Assembly: GCA_038049695.1 (NCBI GenBank)
Contig: CP142454.1
Coordinates: forward strand, 14,746,001 to 14,810,000
DNA: 64,000 nt
Origin: Cinnamomum chago
Taxonomy: Eukaryota > Streptophyta > Magnoliopsida > Laurales > Lauraceae
Direction of reading: 5' to 3'
Position numbers and translations under genes: made by a program. The notes under the pieces are model-generated. The model did not search any database, was not told where the DNA came from, and was given only the letters and a program-made list of their open reading frames with translations. How positions within the stretch are numbered: the first letter of the stretch is position 1; every line of letters begins with the position of its first letter. Of this stretch, positions 46,980 to 59,178 are shown piece after piece.

Positions 46980-48733
46980 CAGGGGCGGACCCAAGTGTAT
47001 GCCATCTGGGGCGGCTACCCCAGGTCTAATTGAGACCTCCCTTTAAAATCCCAATGGACCCTAGCCCATTCCCCACATGTACCAAAACTATCGCCCCACC
47101 TCTTGCATCCGTTTGGGAAATCCCTTCCACACCCTTTCTTTCATTCTTCCTCCCTTCAATGGCGAAAAAAAAAAACCCTCACCAGTCAGCCCTTATTCCT
47201 CCTAGAGTCCTAGTGCATGAGCGCTGCTTTAGGTAAATCTCTCCCTCCCTCGATCGCCTCTCTCTCCCTCAATCTCCCTCTTTGCTCGTCTCTTTCTTCT
47301 CTAGCGCCTCTTTTTGTTTTTTTTTTTGTTTAATGGTGCTCCTCTCTCTCCCTCTTCCTCCTATCTTCTATGATTTCATTCATTATTTTAGGCTCTACAC
47401 AAAAGAGATAGGGTTTTGTTTGTTTGATTTCTGTGTGGTGGTTAGGGTTGGAATTGTGTTGCTTTAGGGCTATAATTTATGGTTGTCTTTGTTACATTAC
47501 TTGATTTTTGTTTTTTTGTGTTGTTTGATCTGTGAATGGGTGAGATTTTAGGATTTTTATATGTTCGTTTGGTGATGGAATATCTTCCTGTAACTTGTAA
47601 GCGTTGGTAAAATTGTAATTTTGTAACATGATCATTCTGTTTTTATTATTATTTCAATTTGAGAGACTTGAATAATCATGTGAGTCTGAAATATTTATCA
47701 TTATTTTGTTCTTTTGGCTTCTATGTTTTTGAAAAGAAGAATTGTATTTGCATTTATGAGTGATTGATTGGGGCTTCATGTAGAAGTTAGGCGTGGTTTG
47801 GGTATTTCTGTGTTATGTTTTGGGGATGGAATTTTCCCCCCGGAAGGCCCACTTATGAGTAGTTATGAGAAGAGATGCAAGAGCAAAGATTGTAAGATGG
47901 GGCGGTTCTGGGGTTCGATTTCAAACCATGATGACTTCGGGGTTGTAAATTGTAAAAAGGTAATGCCAATGCTTTATGCTTCTAATTGTCTTGATCAATA
48001 GTTATTTTATTTTATTTATTTATTTTTAGATTGTTGTGACTTGTGAGCAAGTGTTCTATTGATGTCTTGTCGGTCCACGTGACTGATTGCACATGGCCTG
48101 AAGAGGAGAACTCCATTTTAATATCAATTACGAAAATCACTTAATCAATGATATCCTAGTGCTTCACTAGCCTAACCACATGAAAATGGTGTCTTTGTAG
48201 AATATTAAAATGTCCTAACTCCTATGCATATGGAATTCTCACTTGTTTTGTGTCTATTATGTGTTAGATCTAGGGTTCCTTGATTTGGTAAGATTAAGTG
48301 TGCATTTTGAATGAACTAGAGTTTCCTCCAATTCCATAATCCATGGTTGTGTCACATTATTGCCATTCCAAATCTCTTAAATTCTCCTTTACTTTTTGCA
48401 TTTTTTTTCTTAGGGAGGAAAGTAGGTAGCAACAAGATTATAGAAATCAAGCTTTAACTACTTATTTCTTTTTCTCCATTTTTCTTTGAGAAACTTTACT
48501 CTTGGCCCATAATGCGTTGTTTATGATTATGCTGACAATGTTCACTTATAAATAAATGTACTCTGATTTCGAGTTGAGATGACTTTTGATGAGAGAAATA
48601 TATGTTAGTTGATGTGGTTAAATATTTTGTGTCTATTTGAATGCAATGCATTCTCTTTTACTATTGTTAATGTGAAAAAAAAAATTAGCAAGAGTTTAGC
48701 CCCACCTAAATGAAAATCCTGGGTCCGCCACTG
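46980..48733. mobile_element. Non-autonomous hAT element, 1754 bp, perfect 8-bp target duplication
   Basis: The termini are CAGGGGCGGACCCAAG and the inverse of CAGTGGCGGACCCAGG, flanked on both sides by TAGGCAGT (46972-46979 and 48734-48741). No transposase is recognised. The left interior looks like the start of a plant gene: a CT-rich leader, an ATG at 47159, a short open frame of 25 codons, then intron-like T-rich sequence. This may be a captured host gene 5' end. The TIR is shared with the 176-bp element at 6193-6368. Confidence 0.88.
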
Positions 48734-48741
48734 TAGGCAGT

Positions 48742-49670
48742 CCAAAGCTCAGCCCCAACTTGTTAAGGAGCGCTCGTGATTTAGTGATTAATTTGTCTAA
48801 TCAATTCCTAGGAAGCTTGAACAAGTGCAAAAATAAAAGCTCGGCCTAGCCCTCCGCAACTAACTAAATGAGCGGAGTCGAGCTTGACACTCAAGGTCCA
48901 TGATGGCTTGGGTCAGAAACACTGCCCAACCTGAACCAACACTTGGCAGCCTAAAGAAAGACTTTTAAATAGCGTTATATAAATGTGTATATTAGTATCA
49001 GCTCGATTTAAAATATACAAGCAGAACGTTAAATCACCAGGGTCAATGGGTCATCAATCGCAATTATAGGAGGGGGGCCAATAGCATAGTAGTGGAAAGT
49101 GGAAACTGACAAGACTCATTATTCTTTAATGTGGCTGGTATTTGAAACCATGGACGATGGAGACCGGTAATGAGTGGATACTATTACTATCCCTCTGTAA
49201 AACATATGACCACAGCTATTTAAGAAAATTGCAAGAAGATTCTCACCTAATAAGGGCAGTCTGCATATTGTGGATATGCAGTCCAGTTGGTAGGGCCCAT
49301 TTGCATACACTCCTATCAAATATCAATGGGGTTCGGAGGATTGAAATGTCTTTTTTTTTTTTTTTTTCTTATAAAAGTCATGTAAAATGGTTTGATGAAT
49401 GTAAAATTGAACATGGTTGTAGATCAGGGTTGGAGATTTCGGATAAAGGAGTTTAGCTCGTCAAAGGTGGGCTTGAGTTTGGCCCATGGAGATGGGCTAC
49501 ACAAGCTGTCCACTTGTTGGATAAAAATCCCGGAAGATTGCATGTGCAATGTCCGAACCGGTCCCGCTGCTATAAGAAATATGTTTCATGTTAAGAATGT
49601 GAACGGTTGGCATCCTGCTGTTGTAGATATAAAAATGTGTCCTTTTCTCATAGGAACCGAGTAAGAACTT
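48742..49670. other. Intergenic, nothing recognised
   Basis: AT-rich sequence with a T-run near 49351-49367. Only short open frames without motifs are present. Confidence 0.5.
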
Positions 49671-50525
49671 GGAAAATTTTCAAATAAGGACTTAGGTTTT
49701 AGCCTTATTTAAAAAAATTACATAAGTTTTAAAACTTTTTAAATTAATTCCTGAATTTTCCATGAAGTTTTCAATTAGGTCAGTTTGGCAATTAAATCTA
49801 TAGGGAAAAGATTTTCGGTTTCCATATAATTCCCTATAATTGTAGTAAATCCATGTTTGATAATTATAAATTCCTGAGGATTTGAACGAATGAAAATCTT
49901 CATTTGATAGGATTTTTAGACCCGACCACCCCTCATAAGATTTGAAAATCCTCACTTAAGTGGATTTGTACACCGAACCCTATTTTTCTTAGTTATATTC
50001 ATCAATACATACCAATATCAATATGAAATCCTCAACTATAAAAATCCCTAGTGAGAAATCCTTATTCCAGTAGTAGTGAAGAATCATAAGATCAATGGAT
50101 TCCTCGCCTGTTACCAAACATGCCCTTAAGGACAGTTGGTAATTTAAAAGAATTTTTTATGGCACTTTTTCTCAATTTTTAAAAATACTAAAAGTACCAT
50201 CATTTAAAGTCATGACATGGTTCTGGCAGCCACAATATAATTAGCAGAAGTACCCAGTTTTCATCAATCACTACAAGGCTGCTAGTGAAAAAAAAAAGGA
50301 AGAAAATATCGAGGAAGTAAAGAGGGGTTTTATTTCATTGAATGATAATTTGGGTAGTTTAAAAAAATTGAAGAAAAAAGTTGCCGAAAAATAGCTTTAA
50401 ATTGATGAATGTCCTTAATTGAAAACTTCATGGAAAATTTAGGGATTAATTTGAAAAAAGTTTTAAAACTTATATCCTTTATTGAAATAAGATAAAATTT
50501 TAAAAACTTATTTGAAAATTTCCCC
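49671..50525. mobile_element. Mutator-like MITE, second copy, with nested insertion
   Basis: Both arms and the centre match the element at 37094-37581 (for example AAAAATTGCCGAAAAATA-type and CATGACATGGTT-type segments), with about 75-80% identity. About 325 bases at roughly 49803-50128 have no counterpart in the other copy. That inserted piece ends in CCAAACATGCCCTT and has a related inverted string near 49850, as hAT-type MITEs do. Confidence 0.7.
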
Positions 50526-50855
50526 AGTAACTCTTGATGAAAAGTTATAGTACCTAGATAATGACTACCTAAGTTAGGGATTGGTGACCAACATACTAGG
50601 TAACAAAAATAACAAATTACCCTCACAAATACCCTCTCTCCCTCTCTCTCTCTCTCTCATTAGCATACTTAATAAAATACCATTTCGCCTCATCAAAGCT
50701 CATTACGACTACTTCAAAAATGCCAGAAACCATCTAGTTTTTCACGCCTATACAATTTTGTACAGCCAATTTGTCTATTTCCTGCTAGTGAGAAACCTAC
50801 GAAGTGAATGATTCTAAAAAAAAAAAAAAAAAACAAAAGGCGTTTTGATGGCTTA

Positions 50856-51230
50856 GAGCATCTCCAAGAGATACTTTAAATTTGGATATGCTTTTTAAAA
50901 AATGAAGGCTGATGTGGCATATGTATTTTGGCAAATGTAACTTGGCAACTCCAAGAGAGATGTCAAATGCAAATGTAAGTGGGCATATGATCATTATTTT
51001 ATGCAAAAGAAAGATTTGCACCCAAAAACTCAAATGCAAGTGGGCTCTCACCATTATTTTATTCAAAAAAAAAAAATTGAAGTATGCTTTATGGTATGCC
51101 AAATTTGGCATACCACCACATACTTCAAATGCCATGTAGGATATGAAGTATCTGTTGGAGACAATCTCATATGTCATTTAGAGTTGTTGGAAGATGACAT
51201 GGCCATTTGAAGTATCTGTTGGAGTTGCTC
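50856..51230. mobile_element. Tourist-like (PIF/Harbinger) MITE, 375 bp
   Basis: The termini GAGCATCTCCAAGAGATAC and the inverse GAGCAACTCCAACAGATAC are flanked by the trinucleotide TTA on both sides (50853-50855 and 51231-51233), the typical target duplication of this group. Confidence 0.78.
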
Positions 51231-51739
51231 TTAGGTTCATAAACAATTGACTTTTGCCTAGTGGATATTGACACTTCAAAATTCTTGTGCATCGTAATAT
51301 ATTCACTCGTTGGACATCTTATGTCAATGCATATTCTTCCTAACTCAATCAACGCCCCTTTACATCATCAATTGTATGTAATATCCTAAAGACGTGATAT
51401 CATACGGTATAACGTACAAAATTATTATTTTTGCGTCGTTCTTTGTCATATAAAATGTTCTGCCTTGATTATTTAAATGTAAACATTAACAAGGTCAAAC
51501 TAAATCATAGAGGCTCCACTGAGCACCTAGAAGTCACCTAGGCTTTTGGATTGTATTCAATGAGTTTAGTCTCTTCTCTAGGTTTGTAGAACAAGGCAAA
51601 ACTAAGGTTTATGGACACCTGTATGATCAGAATTAAAAATAAAAAACTATTGCATTCAAATGTCCAAAGAAAGAAAAATCCGTTTGCTGGTCATCGACTT
51701 TTTAAAATGCATTGCAAGCAATTTTGTAAGGATTTGTTC

Positions 51740-52985
51740 TCCTTTATGCATGGAATGTAAAAATGGGTTTTACATATGTAAATCATTCAAATATTGTAAC
51801 CTTTTCATATGCAAATGATGCATATGTGGAAATCATTACCAAATATGTCCTAATTACCCTTTTCATATGAGTAAATGAGTACATTTTAAAATTTTAGATG
51901 CATTTAGAAGTATTTGCCCTTTTCTCATGGATGTGAAAATAAAATGTCTTGGTGCCTATCATTAATACGAGAATATTGAATGGTTGGAATCATGAATTGA
52001 GAGCCCGCGATAATGCAAAAAAAAAAAAAAAAAAAAGAAAGATTTAGAGGTTGATTTCTTTTTGGACTTTTTAGCGAGTTTATCAAGATCGATAAAGACT
52101 CAATATATGAAATTAATCATCTTGGGATTTTTTCTAGACATATAAAGAAGATGAACATGTTGGATCACCGATTTGGGGGCTCACGCAAGTGTAAAACGAA
52201 AAAAAAAAAAAAAAGTGATTTCAGGAGTTAAAACTTAAAACCTGGAACATGCATCAGCAGGGCACCCTATCATATATGTACCGGCACCTTTTCCCATTTG
52301 CACGTATAATGATTTACATCTTCCCATCATACGTAAGTGATCCATTGAAAAGGGCCTTACTTACATGCTATTTTAGCACCTCTTTTATGCATGAGATGCA
52401 TAAATAAGTACAAACAAGTGTGATCATGTAACATGATCACACACGTTTTTGCTCATGTTTGAAATAGTGTGTAAATGATGTCATTTTCAACTTTCCTTAT
52501 ACAAACTTGAGGAAGTAACAAATGGTTACGTATGTAAATAAAGAAAAAATAGTTGTACAAACTGCAATAGGGATTTTTGTATAAAATAGGTTGTGGGTTT
52601 GATATCTTAAATCTTCGTAGATTTTGTGGAAAAAAAAATTGAAAGAATTTCAACCTGAATACGAGTTTATACACTTTGACTTCTAATTCATGATCCGAAC
52701 CATTCAATATTCTCATATTAGTGTTAAGTGTCAAAATATTTAATTTCATATCATAACTCTTAATAGATTTTGAGAAAATGCGAAAATATGAACACATCTA
52801 TGGACATTGGGCGTACTCATTTATTCATGTGAAAATGGTGGTTTTGAAAAATATGATAACGTGTTTTTGAAAATTGTAATTTTGATAAACATGGTAATGT
52901 GTTTTTACCCACGTCACATTTGCATATGAAAATATTGCATATAAATCTTTTACATACATAAAGTCCATTTTTATACATTTGTAAA
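51740..52985. mobile_element. Long inverted-repeat (foldback) element, about 1.25 kb
   Basis: The left-arm string GAGAATATTGAATGGTT near 51970 is inverted at about 52705. The arms can be followed outward through TTTTCATATGCAAATG and AAATGAGTAC, giving imperfect arms of about 300 bases. Ends and target duplication are unresolved. A17-class A-runs interrupt the centre. Confidence 0.6.
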
Positions 52986-53418
52986 AGACAAATGACTTGG
53001 AAGTAGATTTTCCTGTAAAAGACTATTATTCCCCTTACTATTTAAAAAGAAATGGCCTTGAAGCAAAATCCTGATGTAGAAAGATATATCATTTTTTGCT
53101 TGAGAATAACCTAAACAAAAAGGAATCCAACAAAAAAGCACTATCACCGTTTGAATCATAATTGTGTGGATCTTGATGTGCAATAGACAATGAGCTATGT
53201 GGTGGGGCCTACTCATTAAGATATTATTCGACTACATTGGTAGGCCCATTGTGTTTGTATCTTTTAAAAACAAATTATGGAAGAATCTATCTATCTACTC
53301 TTATAAAAGACAACAAAATGCACTTTGCTTTCACAACACACCTGGCCCACTTAAGAACAAATGACATAACTTGTGTGGGCCCCACTCATATAATATAATA
53401 TATATAGGGAAGGGATCT
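52986..53418. other. Intergenic, nothing recognised
   Basis: AT-rich sequence without gene or element signals. Confidence 0.5.
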
Positions 53419-53627
53419 CCTGAGCTGCAGTTGATAATTGTATCAGCTGGAGCGTGCGAGAGGCTCGTGTGGGCGAATGAGAAATGCATTTGAAATTTTG
53501 TTGGACCCCGCGCTTTTCCAGTTTGCCCTTTTCATTCCCCCCTTTCATCCAAGGCAGATCTAATCGAGGTCCAACGAAATTTCTCCCTCTCGTCGAGCTC
53601 TCTCTCTCTCTCTACAAATCTGCACTG

Positions 53628-53668
<41 letters not shown>

Positions 53669-54005
53669 CTGAAGAAATGCGTTGCTGCTCACTCTCTCGT
53701 TGCTGCTCATCCCTCCATGTCTCATCGATCTCTCTCTCTCTGATGCGCTCCCTCTCTCGTCGATCAATCCAGAAAAGGGTCTCTCTCCCGGACGTCTCTC
53801 CCGCTGCAGCGACTCTTGTCGATCGATCCAGAAAAGGTTCTCCCTCTCTTGTCTTGAGCTTCTCATTGTCTCGTCTACAACGATCCTGCAACTCTTCCAC
53901 AGAAAACAAAGTAATTTGTTTGGGGTTTTTTTTTGTCTTTTGTTCATGTTGTCTTCTGAACAATAGAATTCAGTCAATCTTTGGTTCTTGAAACTGCAGC
54001 TCAGG
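53419..54005. mobile_element. Possible inverted-repeat element with 14-bp TIR
   Basis: CCTGAGCTGCAGTT at 53419-53432 is perfectly inverted at 53992-54005. Inside are a long CT microsatellite (about 53629-53666) and a duplicated segment GATCAATCCAGAAAAGG / GATCGATCCAGAAAAGG. No target duplication was found, so the mobile nature is uncertain. Confidence 0.4.
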
Positions 54006-56213
54006 GCGTTCAGTCAAACTGTTCATGTTAATGTACGTGTTTGACTAAATGTGTGACTTCTACCATTTCAAATCTTTTTTTTTTTTTATGATTTTGGAAG
54101 GGGAGATAGATGATCAAGCAACTGGTGGAAAGAAGAAGAGTCAGAAGACTTCACCTAGACATGTTAGTAAGCAATTATTTTTGCCAAATGTTCAAACAGG
54201 AAGTCATACATGCCTTCTTCCCCATTTGATTTGCAATGTGATTTTATTTTCATCTCACTCATCTGTTTTTTTTTTTTCTTTTTTTCTATCTGGAAACTAA
54301 ATCAAAATCTGAGATGATGCACTGCTACTGGCCGCCTAAAAGTTACCCAAAGATCATGTTGTCAAGTACATGAAAACAAATTGCCCTCCTCTCTCTCTCT
54401 AGTTTTTGTTTGTTGTAAGGGGAAATTTTTTCTCTTAGAACCTATCAGAGTAAGTTGAGTTTAATAAGATGAGTGAAATGAAATGGAAGAATGGATTGTA
54501 ATTGTGGAAAGTTGTAATTTTGATGAGCAGCCTTTCAAGGGGTGTAGCTCAGCATCAATCATCTCAACTCTGCCCAGCTTGGAGATGATGTCATAGCTTG
54601 TCAATGGTAACTGGTTTTTATTTATTGATTTAATAATCATAACGCACCATTTCATATATTTCCTTTTATAATGTTTTTTGTTCTTGTGGATGGTCATAAA
54701 CTTGCAGGTGATGGGGTTGAAGCTGTGGAATGGGACCTGTTAGTCTATGTTGTGGATGGTGTGGGGGATGACTGTCATGTTTGGATCAACCTGCAATATT
54801 ATCTAATAAGTTATAACAATGTCTCTAGGGCTAATATTGTCATTTTCTCCTCCAACTAAGTGTTTTCATCATGTTCGACCCATTTTTGAGGCAGTGGTAA
54901 CAAATCTCCATGGGAATTGGGTGGATGACCTGTTTGTCTATGTTGTGGATGGTGTGGGGGATGACTTGTCTATGTTGTGGATGCAAACAGAATTAATGTT
55001 GAATGTGGAGTTAATGTTATGGACGAACTTGTTATTAGTTGAACAGTGGGAGTAAAATATGCAGTGTGATTATTTTATCTCAGGCTTTTATTCTATTTTT
55101 TGTTTGGGCGGAAAGGTCATCCTGATTATTACCATTTAAAATAAAATAAGGCAGGTGTAACAGGCCACATGATCAATGCTAACCATAACATAAATTATAT
55201 GATTTGAATTGCATTTTCATTTAAAAAATACTTTAAATAAATTTGAATATAAATTTTAGCTTCGTTGGAAGGATGATGTGGTTCGATTGACAAACCTGCT
55301 TTAAATAAGTGCAGGCCTGCCTGTGGTGCCCACGTGAAACCACCACACATCACACTTTGAGATATAAACCTTGCTTCAATTATTAGCTTCAGATTTGCCA
55401 AACCCACCCATTTTTCTGAAGCTCCATAAGCTTATCCGAATGCTGACCATAGCTTCAAATTTAAGGGGTACCCATTTCTCTGATGTGGTTCCTCATGCTT
55501 TTGCTGACTTAATCCAACCTAATAGAGTTAAATCAACAATGAGGAGTCTGATTCCCCCTCATAGTGTAAATGAGTTGGCTTAAGTTTGGTTTGAGTTGAA
55601 AAGGTCGGGTTTAGTACTGTACCTCATTAGTTGTTTGTTCCCACTGAGAATCACTTCAAATGTTGGAGATCAATTCATATGTAGATAATGATCTCAGTGG
55701 ACTCCGACAGAAGTTATTTCATTCAGTTATCAAGAATGAAGTTGTCTCATTTAGGTATGTGAGTCTAAGTATGAACCTTATGAGATCCAGGGGCATTTCA
55801 TTTGAGAATATCAAGAAAATATTGGTTGTTCTGTTCTAAATGTCCATGGTGAGTGAATCATTAACAGTATGTGCCATGCGAGACTTTAACAATATATGAG
55901 TATACTGGCTGCTGTTCTAAATGTGCCATGCAAGTATTCCAATGAAAGGTGCCCATTTATGCAGCGTGCTACATCTAGTATGGTTTACCCTGTTCAATCC
56001 ATTAATCGAGACCATCATTTTCCTTGATAGATGAAACATGAAACATGTAATATCATACATAGTTTTAAGAAAGAGCTAACAATCACAAACAAGCCATTTG
56101 CTGTGGGATAAGTAGGACAATATATTCAACAAATCTGATAAAACTCTAGAGCATTGAAACAATTTTAACCATTGAAACCAAAATCCCAAGCATTTGCAAG
56201 TCTAACATTAAGG
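54006..56213. other. Intergenic; one internal duplication, no recognised gene
   Basis: GACCTGTT.GTCTATGTTGTG and the following GATGGTGTGGGGGATGAC occur at about 54737-54775 and again at 54929-54967. Otherwise no motif is recognised. Confidence 0.5.
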
Positions 56214-56218
56214 GCCCT

Positions 56219-56903
56219 TGTAAGTGCCTAAAAATTACGGACTTGGTTATTAGAGGATTAAGCTCTTCGATCTGGAAATCTTGGGAAGATGAAGGGAAAG
56301 GATCGAACCTCCGATGACCTGAAAAAGGGAAGATAAAGGTCAGAGCCCCTGACTACATGTAGCCGAAGGCACTCCGATGTTTAAGTCAGTGTGAGAACTG
56401 AAGGAAGTGGAGAAGGAGCGCCTTGTGAGGGAGAGATTATGCGTACCTTATATGGTTTTCCTTCATGCAATATATAGACGTGAGAGTCATCATTGGACTG
56501 TTCCCATGAAGGGACGGAAGTCCCATCAGTGTGTACTCTTATGTCCTGAGTGGGGGTAGGTAAAAAGGGAATGTCCCATCGGACCATCATCCCATGCCTA
56601 TGGACGTGACCCTGAGATAAGGCGTGCTCCTTATCTAGGTCCGGCGCCCACTCTGTTTGTCAGTTCGCCGTTCTCGTCACGGCAGTCGTATTTATTGCTG
56701 CATTTATGGTTGAATGACAGGAGGCTGAGATCAGGCTTGAGGCCGAGACCGATGTGGATGCTTATGATCGTGGCCACCGAGTCGGGCTTCACGTATCTCC
56801 GAGATGGTGCTATCTCCAACCTTGGGCAAGCCCGAGACCAAGGATTGCCCAAACTCAGGGGATGACCTCACATAAATCCGTGATCATGAAACGACCCCAC
56901 ACA
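56219..56903 (-). repeat. 3' LTR of the Tat element (about 685 bp)
   Basis: On the minus strand it starts TGTGTGGGGTCG right after the polypurine tract and ends GCACTTACA. The flanking 5-mer is GCCCT (56214-56218). The second LTR lies outside the window, so the boundary rests on PPT position and TG..CA ends. Confidence 0.7.
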
Positions 56904-56916
56904 ATTGCCCCCTAGC
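56904..56916 (-). other. Polypurine tract of the Tat element
   Basis: The minus strand reads AGCTAGGGGGCAAT directly before the LTR, as expected for plus-strand DNA priming. Confidence 0.7.
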
Positions 56917-57251
56917 TCTTGACCTCCATGGTTCTCCCTAAGGTCAGGAGCTAAGGTCTGAACAGATGGGATGGCCCTATCTAATCATATCTTGCTGTCG
57001 TGCGATTCTCATCATGACGCCCCTTCAGCTGCCCTAGGAAATAAATAGGGTACCATAATCGTTTGGCCTAGGTGGGCACGCGGGTGCCGCTTCGTATGCC
57101 CGAGGCGATAAATGTTGTACCAGAGGCATGGCGATAGATGGAACATCACCGCCACGTGGAACTTTTCGTGTGGCTGTTCACCGGAGTCGAGGCGATGCGT
57201 GGCGAGTCCGAAGGGACGCTTCACGTGCGCGATAATTAAGAGGGGCGTCCC

Positions 57252-57260
57252 TTATAAAAT
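57252..57260 (+). promoter_or_regulatory. TATA box of the antisense gene region
   Basis: CTTATAAAAT on the plus strand is followed by a CT-rich leader. A second candidate (AAATAAATAGGG near 57040) lies upstream. Both face the antisense frames and oppose pol transcription. Confidence 0.5.
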
Positions 57261-57559
57261 GGGGATGCCCCTTTTCCTTTCTTCTCTTACCCTAGTCTTT
57301 CTGAGAAAAAGAGTTTTCCTGAAGACGACGTCTTACTGCAGATTCGCTGAAGACATATCAACCGAACTCGGAGACTTTCTTCCTGCTTTCTGCTTCCTCG
57401 TCCTCCGCACTCCCCCACGTCCTTTCTGTGAGTTCCATTTCCTGTCTTTGCTACTTCTTTGTGCCTCTTTTTCTCTTCGTTTTTAGCAGGTTTTGGTCCC
57501 TTAGGGCTTTTCCTAGTCTCCGCTCCTTCTCCCCCGCTCTTTTCCTAGTTTTTAGAAAA

Positions 57560-58985
57560 TGGGGATTTACAGTCACTAGTTGGAGGGTCCTGGAGCCCTA
57601 GAGGGATTTAGGGCGTCGTTCAAGGTTCCGGCCGACGTCCTGGTGAAGCCTTGCGATTTCCAGGGCCTCTTTGATGGCTTCGTCACTTTCAAGGAGTGGA
57701 TGCCCTTCCCTTTGTTGTCGGTGTGCGAAAGGGGGGGTCAGGTTCTCTATCCACTCGCTTCTCCGATCCTGCCTCGGTGCGTGGAAGATTTGCCCCTTCC
57801 AGCTGATGCCAAATGGTTTCAAAATAATAATGGGCGTGGCGGAGTTGAACTGGATTCTGGACATCAATCTTGGCGTGCATAACATAGAAGATGTCTATGA
57901 CATTTGTAAGGCCGCGGGGGGCGAGGACGTCTATTATCTACGGGTGAAGGCCAGGCGTCGGCCCTTGGTGAACGCCCTAGAAGATTCGAGCAAATATGCC
58001 GAGGATGACCGGATATTGGTCTCTGGGAACTGAGAGTTCAAGGGGACCGAGACCGAAGAGGGGCGGAGAATCCAGGTCCTGCAGAAACCTGAGACCCCTC
58101 CTAGTAAATACCTGTCCTTCTGGGTTTATTTGCGTTGTCCTTGCTCGTTATTATGCCGAGCTGACATCCACTGTCGTTCTGTGCGCAGGTATTCAGCGAA
58201 GGAGGAGAGAGGCCAGTTTCGACAAGTGGAAGAGGAACGATGCGTGGTTAGAGAAGATCTATCGCTACCACGGTCACCACAACCGAGCTACCTTCTCTCT
58301 GCTCGGGTACAAGCCACGGTACCAGTCTTACACCAGGAAGACTGCCGAGGTCCCCCTTGAGCCAATAGGGGAGATCGTACTTGCGCTTGCCGAGACCAGC
58401 GGCCAAGCCTCAGAGTCCCAAGACCCGATCATCATCGCCGACAGCCCCCCCACCCGAGATCAAGAAGAGGAGGGGATGGACGGACAACCCCCTCCTTTGA
58501 AGAATCGGGGGGCTATGATCCTCGGGGACCGAGCTCCCCCCACCTCCAAGCGTGCCCCTAGTGGGCCAGGCGCCGCCCCGGGCTCCGGAGCTAGTGCTTC
58601 CTCCTCTTCGTCGAGAACAGCGTTGAGAGCAGTAGGGGCCTCCTCCACCAAAGCCAAGAGGTGGAGGTCAGAGGAGCCCCCCTGGGACATCCGGCTGCCC
58701 AAGGAGCCTCGTCCGCTCAAGGATAGCAGGCCGCGAGTGGTGGAGGCCGAGAAGAAGACTCTGCCGCCTCCGCCGCCAAAGGGGACTCAGCCTCAGACCG
58801 CGGAGGCCGAAAGGGAGGGCGAGGGCCCCCCTCCCGAGAAGAGGCCCCGCGTGGAGGGCATGGAAGAGAGGCTCCAAAAAGCGGCCCTGCATGCCCGGCC
58901 TCACAAGCCGGCGCCCTGGAGGCCCAACTTCGACCTCAACCCCAACCAGCCCATGACCATGGAGGATCGGCTGGGGAGCAGCTGA
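57560..58985 (+). CDS. Antisense ORF 1 of the Tat element (putative gypsy-type transposon domain)
   Basis: Open segments in the region 57580-58985 read, in different frames, FKVPADVLVKPCDFQGLFDG and MPFPLLSV, then ILDINLGVHN and DVYYLRVKARRRPL..LVSGNWEF, then from about 58190 FDKWKRN and a Pro/Ser-rich, basic tail ending at 58985. This order matches the plant family annotated as putative gypsy-type transposon (Transposase_28), found as antisense genes in Tat elements. Frame changes near 57700 and 58040-58190 imply introns or frameshifts (a likely acceptor GCGCAG lies near 58189). Function is unknown. A splice to the coiled-coil segment at 59179 is plausible. Confidence 0.65.
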
Positions 58986-59178
58986 GAGTCGGTCGTGGCC
59001 CTCGCCTGGGGATGTGCCCTCCCTGTGGATATGGAGAGGCATAAAAAATCCGGGACAATGGGCCTGCTCCATGCGACAATGAGGGTGTCGCTTGAGGTGA
59101 TTTTCCTTGTCCTGCATTTGAATTTCTGCCTCTTGGTTGTCTGATTTGACTCCCTTACTCTTTTTATCTTTTTGCAGA

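Noticed and set aside
53484..53991. Frames of up to 143 codons around the CT microsatellite
   Set aside because: Dominated by Arg-Glu or Ser-Leu dipeptides from CT/GA repeats; no domain.
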